Positions 34,891 through 44,305 are shown, numbered from the stretch's first letter. The stretch: DNA of 64,000 nt from Propionicicella superfundia DSM 22317 (GCF_000423465.1 NZ_KE384020.1:551671-615670), one strand, 5' to 3'. Notes: generated by a model not told the origin, from the letters alone. Translations and numbers: made by a program.

Positions 34891-37299
34891 ATGCCGGACC
34901 AACGCCACGACGACGAACGACACCAGTACGAGACCTCCGTCCAGCTCGACCCGCCGACCGTCAACTCCCGGCCCTTGTCGCTGGCGGGGACGGCCGACGC
35001 GTCGGTCCTCGACGAGGTGGCGCAGCGCCTGCTGTGGCTGTCCACGGCGATGATCGACGCGGCCAATCGCGGCCGCGCCAACCCCGACGGTGTGAAGGTC
35101 GGTGGCCACCAGGCGTCCTCCGCGTCGATGGTCGCCATCATGACGGCGTTGTGGTTCTCGGCGCTGCGGGCACAGGATCGCGTGTCGGTGAAGCCGCACG
35201 CGTCGCCCGTGCTGCACGCCATCAGCTACCTGCTCGGCAGGCTGGACGCGTCCTACCTGTCCCGGCTGCGCTCCTTGGGCGGGTTGCAGGCCTACCCCTC
35301 CCGGACGAAGGACCCCGACGAGATCGACTTCTCGACAGGGTCGGTGGGCATCGGCGCCACCGCACCGGTGTGGGCTGCGCTGGCCCACCGCCATCTGCGC
35401 GATCGCTTCCCCGGCACGCCTGCTGCGGGCCGCTTCTACTCGCTGCTGGGCGACGCCGAGATGGACGAGGGCGCCGTGTGGGAGGCGATCATCGACCCCG
35501 AGGTACGCCATCTCGGGGAGGTGGTGTGGATCGTCGATCTCAACCGTCAGTCCCTCGACAGGGTGATTCCCGACGTGCAGGTGAGCAGGCTGCAGGGGAT
35601 GTTCGCGGCGGCCGACTGGCAGGTTCTCACCTGCCCGTGGGGATCACGCCTCGACGCGCTCTTCGCCCGGCCCGGCGGCGACGCGTTCGAGCGACGGCTG
35701 CGGGGAATGCCGAACGAGGAGTTCCAGCGGCTGCTGCGCTCCCACCCGGGGGAACTCCACGAGCGGGTGATGACCGGCGTGCCCGAGGTCGACCAGCCCG
35801 CGCTGGCCGCCCTGCTCGACACCCTCGGCCCGCTGGAACTGGCCGGAGCCATCCGCGATCTCGGAGGCCATGACATCGGCCGGCTGATCGAGACCCTCGG
35901 CCGGATCGACGATACGCGGCCGACGGTCGTCTTCGCCTACACGATCAAGGGCCGCGGACTCGCGACAGAAGGGCATCCCGGAAATCACTCGGCGCAGCTC
36001 ACCGCGGCCCAACTGGCCGAACTCGCCGAGATCTCGGGAGTGAACATGGAGGATCCGTGGGCCCGGTTCGCCCCGGGAACCCCGGCCGCCGAGCTGTGCG
36101 AACAGACCGCCGAACGCCTGCGCCGGGAACCGCTCCCCTCCCATCCGGCACCGGCGGTGCCCGATGAGCTCGGCTACCGGCCGAAGGCCGTCACCTCGAC
36201 CCAGACCGCGCTGGGACGCTTCCTGCTCGATCTGCTCCACACCGCCCCGGACGTGGCCGAGCATGTCGTCACCCTCAGCCCCGACGTGGCGACGTCGACG
36301 AATCTCGCCGGATGGATCAACAAGACGGGCGTCTGGTCACCGGCCGGCCGCACGGACTGGTTCGCCGACGACCCGGAACGGGTCATGCGGTGGCGGGAGC
36401 GGTCGCAGGGACGCCACATCGAGCTCGGCATCGCCGAGGTGAACCTCGTCGGCCTCGCGGGCGAGCTCGGCTCGACCTTCAGTCGCTGGGGCCGCCCGCT
36501 GATCCCGCTGGCGACGCTGTACGACCCCTTCATCAACCGGGCGCTGGAGCCGTGGACCTTCGGGATGTACGCCGGTGGCCAGTCCATCGTGGTCGGGACG
36601 CCCTCGGGTGTGAGCCTCGCTCCCGAGGGCGGCGCGCACCAGTCGTTCAACACGCCGTCCATCACACTGGAGATCCCGGGGCTGACGAGCTGGGAGCCCG
36701 CCTTCGCCCAGGACCTGGAGTGGACCCTGCTGGAGGCGATGCGTCATGTCGGGCGGGCCGGCGGCGAGTCGGCGTACTTCCGGCTCAGTACGCGACCCGT
36801 GAACCAGGAACTCGCCCGGGTGCCGGCCGATCCACTGCTGCGGGAACGGCGCCGCCGGCAGGTCCTGGCGGGTGGCTACCGGCTGGCGGGTCGCCCGGAG
36901 ACGGATCAGGTGACGCTCGTCGCGGCCGGCGCCATCATGACCGAGGTGTGCGCCGCGCGGGACGTTCTCGCCGGACTCGGCGTCGACGCCGGCGTGGTCT
37001 GTCTCACGAGTGCGAGCAAGGTCTTCCGGTCGCTCCAGGACCGGGGCGGGCGTGACGGCGAGCCACGGTCGGACATCGTGGACGTCCTGTTCCCGGGCGG
37101 CTGCCCCGCTCCCCTCGTGACGGTGCTGGACGGACACCCCCACACGTTGTCCTTCCTCGCAGGTGCTCGGGGCGACCGATGCCGCAATCTCGGCGTCACC
37201 CAGGTCGGTCAGTGTTCGTCGGTCGAGGAGGCATACCGGCTCCACGGCATCGACACCATGTCCGTCGTCGAGGCCGCCCTCGATCTCACCGGGCGCTGA
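34891..37299 (+). CDS. pyruvate dehydrogenase E1-like (AceE-type) enzyme, likely 2-oxobutyrate-acting
   Basis: The 802-residue protein is a homodimeric-type 2-oxoacid dehydrogenase E1: KVGGHQASSASMVAIMTALWF, thiamine-diphosphate motif LLGDAEMDEGAVWEA...IVDLNRQSLDR, AYTIKGRGLATEGHPGNHS, LGIAEVNLVGLAGELG, PLATLYDPFINRALEPW, and a C-terminal transketolase-like domain. It is ~80-100 residues shorter than typical AceE. ATG 34891 follows gggagg. It lies in an operon with acdS, whose product 2-oxobutyrate is a known slow substrate of pyruvate dehydrogenase, so a 2-oxobutyrate-to-propionyl-CoA role is inferred. No E2/E3 gene is adjacent. Confidence 0.82.
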   Translation: MPDQRHDDERHQYETSVQLDPPTVNSRPLSLAGTADASVLDEVAQRLLWLSTAMIDAANRGRANPDGVKVGGHQASSASMVAIMTALWFSALRAQDRVSVKPHASPVLHAISYLLGRLDASYLSRLRSLGGLQAYPSRTKDPDEIDFSTGSVGIGATAPVWAALAHRHLRDRFPGTPAAGRFYSLLGDAEMDEGAVWEAIIDPEVRHLGEVVWIVDLNRQSLDRVIPDVQVSRLQGMFAAADWQVLTCPWGSRLDALFARPGGDAFERRLRGMPNEEFQRLLRSHPGELHERVMTGVPEVDQPALAALLDTLGPLELAGAIRDLGGHDIGRLIETLGRIDDTRPTVVFAYTIKGRGLATEGHPGNHSAQLTAAQLAELAEISGVNMEDPWARFAPGTPAAELCEQTAERLRREPLPSHPAPAVPDELGYRPKAVTSTQTALGRFLLDLLHTAPDVAEHVVTLSPDVATSTNLAGWINKTGVWSPAGRTDWFADDPERVMRWRERSQGRHIELGIAEVNLVGLAGELGSTFSRWGRPLIPLATLYDPFINRALEPWTFGMYAGGQSIVVGTPSGVSLAPEGGAHQSFNTPSITLEIPGLTSWEPAFAQDLEWTLLEAMRHVGRAGGESAYFRLSTRPVNQELARVPADPLLRERRRRQVLAGGYRLAGRPETDQVTLVAAGAIMTEVCAARDVLAGLGVDAGVVCLTSASKVFRSLQDRGGRDGEPRSDIVDVLFPGGCPAPLVTVLDGHPHTLSFLAGARGDRCRNLGVTQVGQCSSVEEAYRLHGIDTMSVVEAALDLTGR

Positions 37300-37315
37300 G
37301 CCGGGTCGGCGCCGA

Positions 37316-38647
37316 CTACCGGTCGTCGTCCCGCAGCGTGCGCTGCGCTCGCGTGCGGGGCATCCGCGTCCAGGTCGGGTTGGCCGCGATCCACGCGGGA
37401 TCGGTGAGCATCCGCGCGACCGCGAGTCCGCCCGCGAGCGCGGTCAGCACCGCGATGCTCGTCATCGCGTAGGTGAGGGCGTTCACGGGATCGCGGTCGA
37501 TGCTGGAGACGACCGCACGGTAGGTGCTGACGCCGGGGATCATGATCAGCACCGCCGGGACGGACAGGATGATCCGCGGCGACAGGATGCGCTGACTCGC
37601 CCAGCCGGCGAGCAACCCGATGACGGTGGTCGCGACGAGCGCGCACAGCAGCGGGTTCCACCCGGCGTCGACCGCGGCCAGGCGCGCCGTGTTCGCGACC
37701 GCCCCGATGGCGCCCGCGGCGAGCCCCGCCCGGGGCGGCGTGTTGAACGTGACGGCGAAGCCGAACACGCCCAGGAAGCTTGTGAGCAGGTGCAGGGGAA
37801 GCAGCAGCCACAGCGGCAGAGCGGCCGCGGGGAGTTCCGCGGGGTCGATCGTGAACGCCCAGGCCACCAGCCACACGCCCAGGGAGGCGGCCAGCGTGAT
37901 CATGCCCGCGTACAGCAGTCGCGAGACGCCGGACGTGAAGTCGAAGCGCGCCAGGTCGAGCGCGGCGGTCAGCAGCGGGAATCCCGGGACGAGGAACAGC
38001 ACCGCGGAGATGAAGGCCGCCTCGTGGGCCGTCGTCGTGACGCCCGGGAACAGCCAGGGGATCGCCTGCGAGACGAGCAGGAAGAGCGCACACGCCGTCA
38101 CCGCGGCGATCGCCACCGTGGCGAGCTGGTTCAGGCGCAGCCGGCGCACGGCCAGGTGGACGGACTTGCCCAGCCCGGCCGCGAGCCCGGCCGCGACGCA
38201 CTCCAGCCAGCCGCCGTTGTTCAGGAATGCGAACGCGGCGCAGGCGACCGCGGCGCCCGTCACGACGGCGACCGGCGGGTACAGCCCTCGGCGCGCCTCC
38301 ACGTCGTCGAGCTTGCCCTGCAGCCCGGCGGCGGTCAGTCCCGGGCTCGCTCGCAGCGACACCCGCATGAGCTCCTCGATGCGGTCCGCGTTGACCACCG
38401 GGGCGGGCACCTCGACGACCTGCGTGCGGAACGTGCCGTGCGCGCGCGTCGTGGCGACGATCTCGGTGAGGCTGACCTGGGCCTCCAACTGGTCGATGCC
38501 GAGGGCCTCGGCGACGCGTCCCATCGCCGCCTTCACCCGGTACGAGCCGGTTCCCGAGCTCAGCATCAGGGAACCCATCCGGCAGACGGCGTCGGACTTC
38601 TCGGCCAGGACGCGGTCCGGGCTCACGGGACTGCCTGCGCTGTTCAT
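37316..38647 (-). CDS. threonine/serine exporter family protein (ThrE-like)
   Basis: The 443-residue protein has an N-terminal soluble domain (residues ~15-110; SSGTGSYRVKAAMGRVAEALGID, the ThrE1 DUF1212 pattern) then about ten membrane helices, with LVPGFPLLTAALDLARFDF and SVPAVLIMIPGVSTYRAV. This is the fused ThrE architecture known from Corynebacterium glutamicum, which exports threonine and serine using the proton gradient. GTG 38650 and ATG 38647 are both possible; the ATG has the better spacing from gaggag. Confidence 0.9.
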   Translation of the reverse strand: MNSAGSPVSPDRVLAEKSDAVCRMGSLMLSSGTGSYRVKAAMGRVAEALGIDQLEAQVSLTEIVATTRAHGTFRTQVVEVPAPVVNADRIEELMRVSLRASPGLTAAGLQGKLDDVEARRGLYPPVAVVTGAAVACAAFAFLNNGGWLECVAAGLAAGLGKSVHLAVRRLRLNQLATVAIAAVTACALFLLVSQAIPWLFPGVTTTAHEAAFISAVLFLVPGFPLLTAALDLARFDFTSGVSRLLYAGMITLAASLGVWLVAWAFTIDPAELPAAALPLWLLLPLHLLTSFLGVFGFAVTFNTPPRAGLAAGAIGAVANTARLAAVDAGWNPLLCALVATTVIGLLAGWASQRILSPRIILSVPAVLIMIPGVSTYRAVVSSIDRDPVNALTYAMTSIAVLTALAGGLAVARMLTDPAWIAANPTWTRMPRTRAQRTLRDDDR

Positions 38648-38841
38648 CACGGCTCCTCGATGATCGTCGGGACGCCCTCCATCCTGGGCCGGGCCCGCCC
38701 CGGTGTCGTCGCGGTGCCGCTGGGCGGGACGACGTGCCGGCTCCAGGGGCGCCGCGGAGAGGTCGACGGCGCCCTGGAACTCAGTAGGGTCGGGGTGACC
38801 CGGCGCGCGCCCGGACGCATCCCGATGTCCCGAGGAGATCC

Positions 38842-40494
38842 ATGACCCCCGCGAAGCACGACCCGTCGCCGGCCGACTGGTGGCGCGAGGCCGTGGTGTA
38901 CCAGATCTATCCGCGCAGCTTCGCCGACGGCAACGGCGACGGGATCGGCGATCTCGCCGGGATCACCGGGCGCGTCGGATACCTCGCCGACCTGGGCGTC
39001 GACGCCGTCTGGCTGAGCCCGTTCTATCCGTCCGCCCTTGCCGACGGCGGGTACGACGTGGACGACTACCGCGATGTCGATCCGCGGCTGGGCACGCTCG
39101 CGGACATCGATGCGCTGATCGCCGCCCTCCACGGCGCCGGGATCAAGGTGATCGTGGACATCGTCCCCAACCACACGTCCGACCGGCATGCCTGGTTCCG
39201 CGAGGCGCTGGCGACCGGACGGGGTTCGGATGCGCGCGGGCGCTACCACTTCCGCGAGGGCCGTGGCGACGACGGTGCGTCGCCGCCGAACGGCTGGACA
39301 TCCATCTTCGGCGGCCCGGCGTGGACGCGGGTCGTCGAGCCCGACGGAACCCCGGGCCAGTGGTACTTCCACTATTTCGCCGCCGAACAGCCCGACCTGA
39401 ACTGGGACCGGCGGGACGTCCGCGACGACTTCCTGCGAACGATCCGGTTCTGGGCCGACCGTGGCGTCGACGGTTTTCGCATCGACGTCGCGTTCATGCT
39501 CACCAAGGACCTGGATCCGGCCCACGACGCCCTTCCCGACGTCCACGGGACCGAGCAGATGTTCCCCGAGGGGCATCACCCGCTGTTCGACCGCGACGAC
39601 GTGCAGGACGTCTACGCCGAGTGGCGCCGGGTGTTCGACGACTACGACCCGCCGCGGACCGCTGTCGCGGAGGCGTGGGTGCCGGCCCACCGGCGCGTGC
39701 GGTACGCGTCGCCCGCGAGCCTCGGTCAGGCGTTCAACTTCGACCTGCTGGAGGCGGGCTTCGACGCGGTGGCCTTCCGGGAGATCATCGAACGCAATGT
39801 CGCCGATGCGACCGCGTCCGGCACGTCGTCGACCTGGGTGTTCTCGAATCACGACGTCGTGCGGCACGCGACGCGGTACGGGCTGCCAGGGCCCGCCGGC
39901 GACGACGGAGGGGACTGGCTGCGCTCCGGCGGCGACCCGGCGGCGGTGGACGCCGCCCGCGGGCTGCGTCGTGCCCGGGCGGCCACGCTGCTCATGCTGG
40001 CGCTGCCCGGGTCGGCCTACCTCTACCAGGGGGAAGAACTCGGGCTGCAGGAGGTCGGGAGCATTCCCGCCGCCGAGCGGCAGGATCCGGTCTTCTTCCG
40101 CAGCCGGGGTGCCGACGTGGGCCGCGACGGCTGCCGCGTCCCGCTGCCCTGGACGTCCACCGGCCCCTCCTTCGGGTTCGGTGCCGGAGGCGCCCACCTG
40201 CCGCAGCCATCGTGGTTCGCCCGGTACGCGGTGGACGTCGAGGAGGCCGATCCCGACTCCACGCTGTGGTTCTACAGGAACGCGCTCCGTGCGCGGCGCG
40301 AGATCACGGGCGTGTTCGCCTGGGAAGACGGTTCGCCGGGCGTGCTGCGGTTCTCGCGCGGCGACGAGTGGCGGATCGTCGCGAACTTCGGCGAGGCCCC
40401 CGTCGCTCTGCCGCAGGGCGAGGTGGTGATGACGAGCGCGCCCCTCGACGCGGGCCGCCTGGCCGGCGAGGCGACCGTCTGGGTGCGTCGTTGA
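38842..40494 (+). CDS. GH13 alpha-glucosidase (oligo-1,6-glucosidase-like)
   Basis: The 550-residue glycoside hydrolase shows the GH13 regions: VYQIYPRSFADGNGDGIGDLAGI, DIVPNHTSDRHAW (region I), GFRIDVAFML (region II, nucleophile Asp), AVAEAWVP (region III, acid Glu) and VFSNHDVVRH (region IV). The QPDLNWDRRDVRDD stretch suits subfamilies acting on short oligosaccharides (alpha-glucosidase/oligo-1,6-glucosidase). It is cytoplasmic, with no signal peptide. A TAGGGT hexamer (38785-38790) may be its -10; gaggag precedes the ATG. Confidence 0.92.
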   Translation: MTPAKHDPSPADWWREAVVYQIYPRSFADGNGDGIGDLAGITGRVGYLADLGVDAVWLSPFYPSALADGGYDVDDYRDVDPRLGTLADIDALIAALHGAGIKVIVDIVPNHTSDRHAWFREALATGRGSDARGRYHFREGRGDDGASPPNGWTSIFGGPAWTRVVEPDGTPGQWYFHYFAAEQPDLNWDRRDVRDDFLRTIRFWADRGVDGFRIDVAFMLTKDLDPAHDALPDVHGTEQMFPEGHHPLFDRDDVQDVYAEWRRVFDDYDPPRTAVAEAWVPAHRRVRYASPASLGQAFNFDLLEAGFDAVAFREIIERNVADATASGTSSTWVFSNHDVVRHATRYGLPGPAGDDGGDWLRSGGDPAAVDAARGLRRARAATLLMLALPGSAYLYQGEELGLQEVGSIPAAERQDPVFFRSRGADVGRDGCRVPLPWTSTGPSFGFGAGGAHLPQPSWFARYAVDVEEADPDSTLWFYRNALRARREITGVFAWEDGSPGVLRFSRGDEWRIVANFGEAPVALPQGEVVMTSAPLDAGRLAGEATVWVRR

Positions 40495-40533
40495 CCCGCC
40501 TGTTCCCTGTGGTCGCGGTGGCCCGGGAACGGC

Positions 40534-41358
40534 TCACTGCCCGCGCAGGCGGTCCCGCAGGCGCAGGAGTTCACGCCGCTGGCTGCTGCTGAGGCTGTGG
40601 ATGCCCTGCTCGCCGATCTGGTCGAGCAGCAGGTCGAGCCGTTCCCGATCGGTCATCCGGCGCTGCTCGTTCTTCGCCTGGCTGCGCTGCGCCCGGGACG
40701 GGCGGGGGCTCCTCGGACGTCCGGCGCGACGCCCGCCGGGGATCCACGGGTACGCCGTGAGCAGGCCCACCATCCGCGCGACGACGGCGACGAGCACAAG
40801 GCTGAGGGCCAGGCTGAGCAGGCCCTCGGGGCTGCGTGCCGCGATCAGCATGAGAACCTGCAGGGCGACGAGCACCACGCCGATGACCCACGCCGGGATG
40901 TTGAAGAAGAACCGCATCGTGGGGTACTCCGCGATCCAGATGAGCAGGATCACCAACTGGATCATGCCGATCCCGGCGAGCGCGCCGCCGCCGATCGTCA
41001 GCCCGACGACCGTGGCCGCGACGGTCAGGCTCGCCCAGATGCCGAGCAGGAGCCGCAGCATGCGGGTCCGCCCGATGGTGTTCTCGAGGTTCGTCGCGAA
41101 GTACCAGAAGAAGAACAGGTTGAGGATTCCCCACAGGGACGGCTGGTTCGCCAGCGGCCAGGTCACGAGGCGCCAGAGCTCGACCCCCATCGTCTCCGGC
41201 GAGTAGTACAGGGAGAAGACGAGATCGGGGGTCGCGGCCCAGACGATCCAGGACGCGACGACGAGGACCACGACCGCGAGCGTGGTGGTCACCTCGAACC
41301 GTCCGACACGGAACCAGGGCTCGCTCGACGGACCACGCGCTGCGAAGAGACCACTCAT
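40534..41358 (-). CDS. rhomboid-like membrane protein lacking catalytic residues
   Basis: The 274-residue protein has about six membrane helices with the layout of rhomboids (WRLVTWPLANQPSLWGILNLFFFWYFATNLENTIGRTRML; GGGALAGIGMIQLVILLIWI). The GxSG catalytic motif is replaced by G-I-G-M-I and no catalytic His is evident in the last helix, so it resembles a rhomboid/Derlin pseudoprotease. The C-terminal ~75 residues are basic and end with a helix (LLLDQIGEQGIHSLSSSQRRELLRLRDRL). CACGCT seven nt before ATG 41358 suggests a leaderless transcript. Confidence 0.82.
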   Translation of the reverse strand: MSGLFAARGPSSEPWFRVGRFEVTTTLAVVVLVVASWIVWAATPDLVFSLYYSPETMGVELWRLVTWPLANQPSLWGILNLFFFWYFATNLENTIGRTRMLRLLLGIWASLTVAATVVGLTIGGGALAGIGMIQLVILLIWIAEYPTMRFFFNIPAWVIGVVLVALQVLMLIAARSPEGLLSLALSLVLVAVVARMVGLLTAYPWIPGGRRAGRPRSPRPSRAQRSQAKNEQRRMTDRERLDLLLDQIGEQGIHSLSSSQRRELLRLRDRLRGQ

Positions 41359-41427
41359 GACAGCTAGCGTGCCAGATGCCCGCACGCGGTGTTCACCCGG
41401 TGCGTCGACCGGCTCCGGCGAGGCTGC

Positions 41428-41808
41428 TCAGCTCGCGGCGGCGCGGCGTTTGCGGAGCAGCAGGGCCACGAGGATCCAGCCTCCTGCCGCCGTGCAGATC
41501 CAGACGACGACCGCCGCCAGGATCCACGTCGTGACGCCGGAGGCGGCGATGCCGCCCGGGATCAGCGATGCGATCAGCAGGGCCACGAGAGTGGAGATGA
41601 TCCCGATCCCGCCCATCAGCGCGGGCGCGTAGCGCTGCCCGATCTTGGTCGCGAGGGGGGCCAGGGCGGCCTGCGCGACGGTGAGGACGACGACGGCGGC
41701 GAGGAATCCGCCGATCTGCACGTGGAAGCCCGCCACGAGGAGTGCCGCGAGGAGGAGGCCCAGCGCGGAGGTCGCGAGGCTGATGCCGATCCGGATGAGG
41801 AGTCTCAT
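41428..41808 (-). CDS. phage-holin-family-like small membrane protein
   Basis: The 126-residue protein has four predicted membrane helices (LATSALGLLLAALLVAGF, FLAAVVVLTVAQAAL, YAPALMGGIGIISTLVALLIASL, WILAAVVVWICTAAGGWILVALLL), the pattern of the 4-TM 'phage holin family' of actinobacteria. No phage genes are nearby, so the holin label is only a family name. ATG 41808 is seven nt after CACGAT; ATG 41817 overlaps that hexamer. The last helix is followed by a short basic tail (LRKRRAAAS). Confidence 0.75.
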   Translation of the reverse strand: MRLLIRIGISLATSALGLLLAALLVAGFHVQIGGFLAAVVVLTVAQAALAPLATKIGQRYAPALMGGIGIISTLVALLIASLIPGGIAASGVTTWILAAVVVWICTAAGGWILVALLLRKRRAAAS

Positions 41809-41960
41809 GACGATCATCGTGCCAACAACGGGCCGCCGGCGGGGGTACACGGGCCACATGCACCGTCTTCCGCGCATCCGTGCCGATGGGCCGCGCCGGA
41901 CCCGCGTGCGACGGGTGCAGACTTGAGGGCAGCCCGACACCGCCGACCTCCGGAGGCACG

Positions 41961-43088
41961 ATGACGACCCTGGCCGATCCCGATACCCCGTTCGCCGCGG
42001 TCGACGCGGGACGGCTGGATCGCAACATCACGCGCCTCCGGGAGCGGCTCGCCGGCCTGGGAGTCCCGCTGCGCTACCACGTGAAGACGGCCAAGGCCGT
42101 CGAGGTCGCCTCCCGGGTGTTCCCGGGCGGGCCCGGTCCGATCACGGTCTCGACCCTCGCGGAAGCAGAGTTCTTCGCGGACGCCGGGTACAGAGACATC
42201 CTGTACGCCGTGGGCATCGATCCCCACAAGCTGCCGCGCGTGGTGCGCCTCGCGCGCCGCGGCGTCGCCGTGACCGTGCTGCTCGACAGTCCCGCGCAGG
42301 CCGAGGCGCTCGTGGCGGCGGCGCGAGAGGACGCCGCGATAGCCGCGGTCGTCGAGATCGACACCGACGGGCAGCGTGCCGGGCTGGCTCCGCACGATCC
42401 CCTCCTGGGGGAGATCGGACGGAGGCTCGCGGACGCGGGGCTGCTGGCGGGCGTCCTCACCCACAACGGCGGCTCCTATCACGCCCGCACCGACGAGCAG
42501 GTGCGGGCCGCGGCTCGACGCGAGCGCGACGGCGTTCTGGCGGCCGCGCGGACGCTTCGGGAGGCGGGTCTGCCCTCCCCCGTCGTCAGTCTCGGCTCCA
42601 CCCCGACGGCGAGCTCCGCGGACGACCTGCGGGGGATCACCGAGGTGCGCGCGGGTGTCTACGTCTTCCAGGACCTCGTGATGGCGGGGCTGGGTGTGTG
42701 CTCCCTGGAGGACATCGCGCTGTCGGTCGTCGTGACCGTGATCGGCCACCAGCCCGCAAAGGGCTGGATCCTGACCGACGGCGGCTGGATGGCGTTGTCG
42801 AGGGACCGGGGCACCGCGGAGCAGCAGGTCGACCAGGGATACGGCGTGGTGACCGATCTCGGCGGGGCCGTCGTCCCGGATCTCCTCGTGGCCGGTGTCA
42901 CCCAGGAGCACGGCGTTCTCGCGCTGCGCCCGGGAAGCGCCCGTTCGCTCCCGGCGCTGCCGATCGGCACGCGGTTGCGGGTGCTCCCCAACCACGCGTG
43001 TGCGACGGCGGCGCAGTTCGACCGCTACCACGTCGTGGCCGGTGGCACCGAGATCGTGGCGGAATGGGCTCGTGTCAACGGCTGGTGA
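41961..43088 (+). CDS. D-threonine aldolase / DSD1-like PLP enzyme
   Basis: The 375-residue fold-type-III PLP enzyme resembles D-threonine aldolases and D-serine dehydratases of the alanine-racemase superfamily: N-terminal DTPFAAVDAGRLDRNITRLRERLAG, PLP lysine region LRYHVKTAKAVEVA, EIDTDGQRAGL, LTHNGGSYHA, SLGSTPTA, and C-terminal metal-site LPNHACATAAQFDRYHVV (His and Cys as in DSD1). A D-amino-acid catabolic role is likely; substrate not resolved. cggaggc precedes the ATG. Confidence 0.87.
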   Translation: MTTLADPDTPFAAVDAGRLDRNITRLRERLAGLGVPLRYHVKTAKAVEVASRVFPGGPGPITVSTLAEAEFFADAGYRDILYAVGIDPHKLPRVVRLARRGVAVTVLLDSPAQAEALVAAAREDAAIAAVVEIDTDGQRAGLAPHDPLLGEIGRRLADAGLLAGVLTHNGGSYHARTDEQVRAAARRERDGVLAAARTLREAGLPSPVVSLGSTPTASSADDLRGITEVRAGVYVFQDLVMAGLGVCSLEDIALSVVVTVIGHQPAKGWILTDGGWMALSRDRGTAEQQVDQGYGVVTDLGGAVVPDLLVAGVTQEHGVLALRPGSARSLPALPIGTRLRVLPNHACATAAQFDRYHVVAGGTEIVAEWARVNGW

Positions 43089-43120
43089 CCGGCAGGGCCC
43101 GGCGCGGCCGGAGCCGGTCA
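43086..43120. terminator. inverted repeat spanning two convergent stop codons
   Basis: TGACCGGC (43086-43093) and GCCGGTCA (43113-43120) are perfect inverted 8-mers. The outer TGA/TCA triplets are the stop codons of the convergent aldolase-like and oxidase genes. The 19-bp spacer is GC-rich with further small pairing. It is a plausible two-way terminator. Confidence 0.5.
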
Positions 43121-44218
43121 GCGGGTCAGCACGGCGACCACCTCGTCGGCCAGAGCGAGCGACGCGGTGAGCCCGGGCGATTCGATGCCGAACAGATTGA
43201 CGAGGCCGTTCGCGCCGTGGTCGGCCGGGCCCTGCACGCAGAAGTCGGCGGCCGGTTCGGCCGGGCCGGCGAGTTTCGGGCGGATCCCGGCGTAGGCGGG
43301 AACCAGTTCGTGGTCGGCGACTGCGGGCCAGTACCGGGCGATCGCCTGGGCGAACGCCGGGGCGCGGGACGCATCCACGTCGTAGGAGACGTGCTCGACC
43401 CACTCGACGTCCGGCCCGAAGCGGGCGGCGCCGGCGAGGTCGAGCGTGAGATGGATGCCGAGGCCTCCGTCCTCGGGAACGGGGTAGATCAGACGGCGAA
43501 ACGGCGGCGATCCGGCCGCGAGGGTGAAATAGGTGCCCTTGGCGAGACGGCGCGGAGGGAGTCGGTGCGCGGGGAACCCGGTCAGTGATCGGGCGACCCG
43601 CCAGGCGTCGAGGCCTGCGCAGTTGACCACGATGCCCGCGCCGAGAGTGCCCGCACCGGCGACGTCGAGGATGAGCGGGTCGCCGCCGACGTCCCCGCCG
43701 GAGACCGGGCTGCGGCACACGACGACCGCCCCGAGGTCCTCCGCGTCGCGGCGCAGCGCGCGCAGGAGCCCGTCGCCGTCCACGATGCCCGTCGCCGGTG
43801 ACAGCAGCGCGGCGTGCCCCACGAGATCCGGTTCCAGTTCGCGCAGCTCACCGGAGGACACGGCACGCACCTCGGTCGCGCCGTTGGCGTGCGCGCGGGC
43901 GAGGATCGCGTCCAGTCGGGGACGCTGGTCGGCCGTGGCGGCGACGACCAGCTTTCCGATCCGCCGGTGCGCCACTGCCCTGTCGGCGCAGTACTGGTAC
44001 AGCGCCGCCCCGCCGGTGCGGCAGGTGCGGGCCTTCAGGCTGCCGGGCTCATAGTGGATCCCGGCGTGAATCACCTCGGAGTTGCGCGAGCTCGTGCCGG
44101 TCCCGATGCGGTCGGCGGCCTCCAGGACGAGAACCTCCCGACCGGCGAGGGCCAGCGCCCGCGCCACGGCGAGCCCGATGACCCCCGCTCCGATCACGAC
44201 CGCGTCGACCCGTTCCAT
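43118..44218 (-). CDS. FAD-dependent oxidoreductase, LhgO-like
   Basis: The 366-residue flavoprotein of the DAO superfamily has VDAVVIGAGVIGLAVARALALAGREVLVLE (FAD), GTGTSSRNSEVIHAGIHYEPGSLKARTC, and PAYAGIRPKLAGP near the C-terminus, closely following the L-2-hydroxyglutarate dehydrogenase/oxidase (LhgO) pattern. It would oxidise a 2-hydroxyacid and pass electrons on to the membrane or oxygen. ATG 44218 is six nt after GACGCT, a weak leaderless -10. Confidence 0.85.
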   Translation of the reverse strand: MERVDAVVIGAGVIGLAVARALALAGREVLVLEAADRIGTGTSSRNSEVIHAGIHYEPGSLKARTCRTGGAALYQYCADRAVAHRRIGKLVVAATADQRPRLDAILARAHANGATEVRAVSSGELRELEPDLVGHAALLSPATGIVDGDGLLRALRRDAEDLGAVVVCRSPVSGGDVGGDPLILDVAGAGTLGAGIVVNCAGLDAWRVARSLTGFPAHRLPPRRLAKGTYFTLAAGSPPFRRLIYPVPEDGGLGIHLTLDLAGAARFGPDVEWVEHVSYDVDASRAPAFAQAIARYWPAVADHELVPAYAGIRPKLAGPAEPAADFCVQGPADHGANGLVNLFGIESPGLTASLALADEVVAVLTR

Positions 44219-44305
44219 GCGGTCAGCGTCGCACCGTGCGCGGGCCTGCGCACGTGGAACGCGCGAGCTGCGGACGATGCCCCGTCCCACCCGGTGCGGC
44301 GGCGT

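Noticed and set aside
41428-41808. Holin-like gene as evidence of a prophage
   Set aside because: It is a 4-TM membrane protein of a chromosomal family; no lysin, capsid, integrase or att repeats were seen around it.
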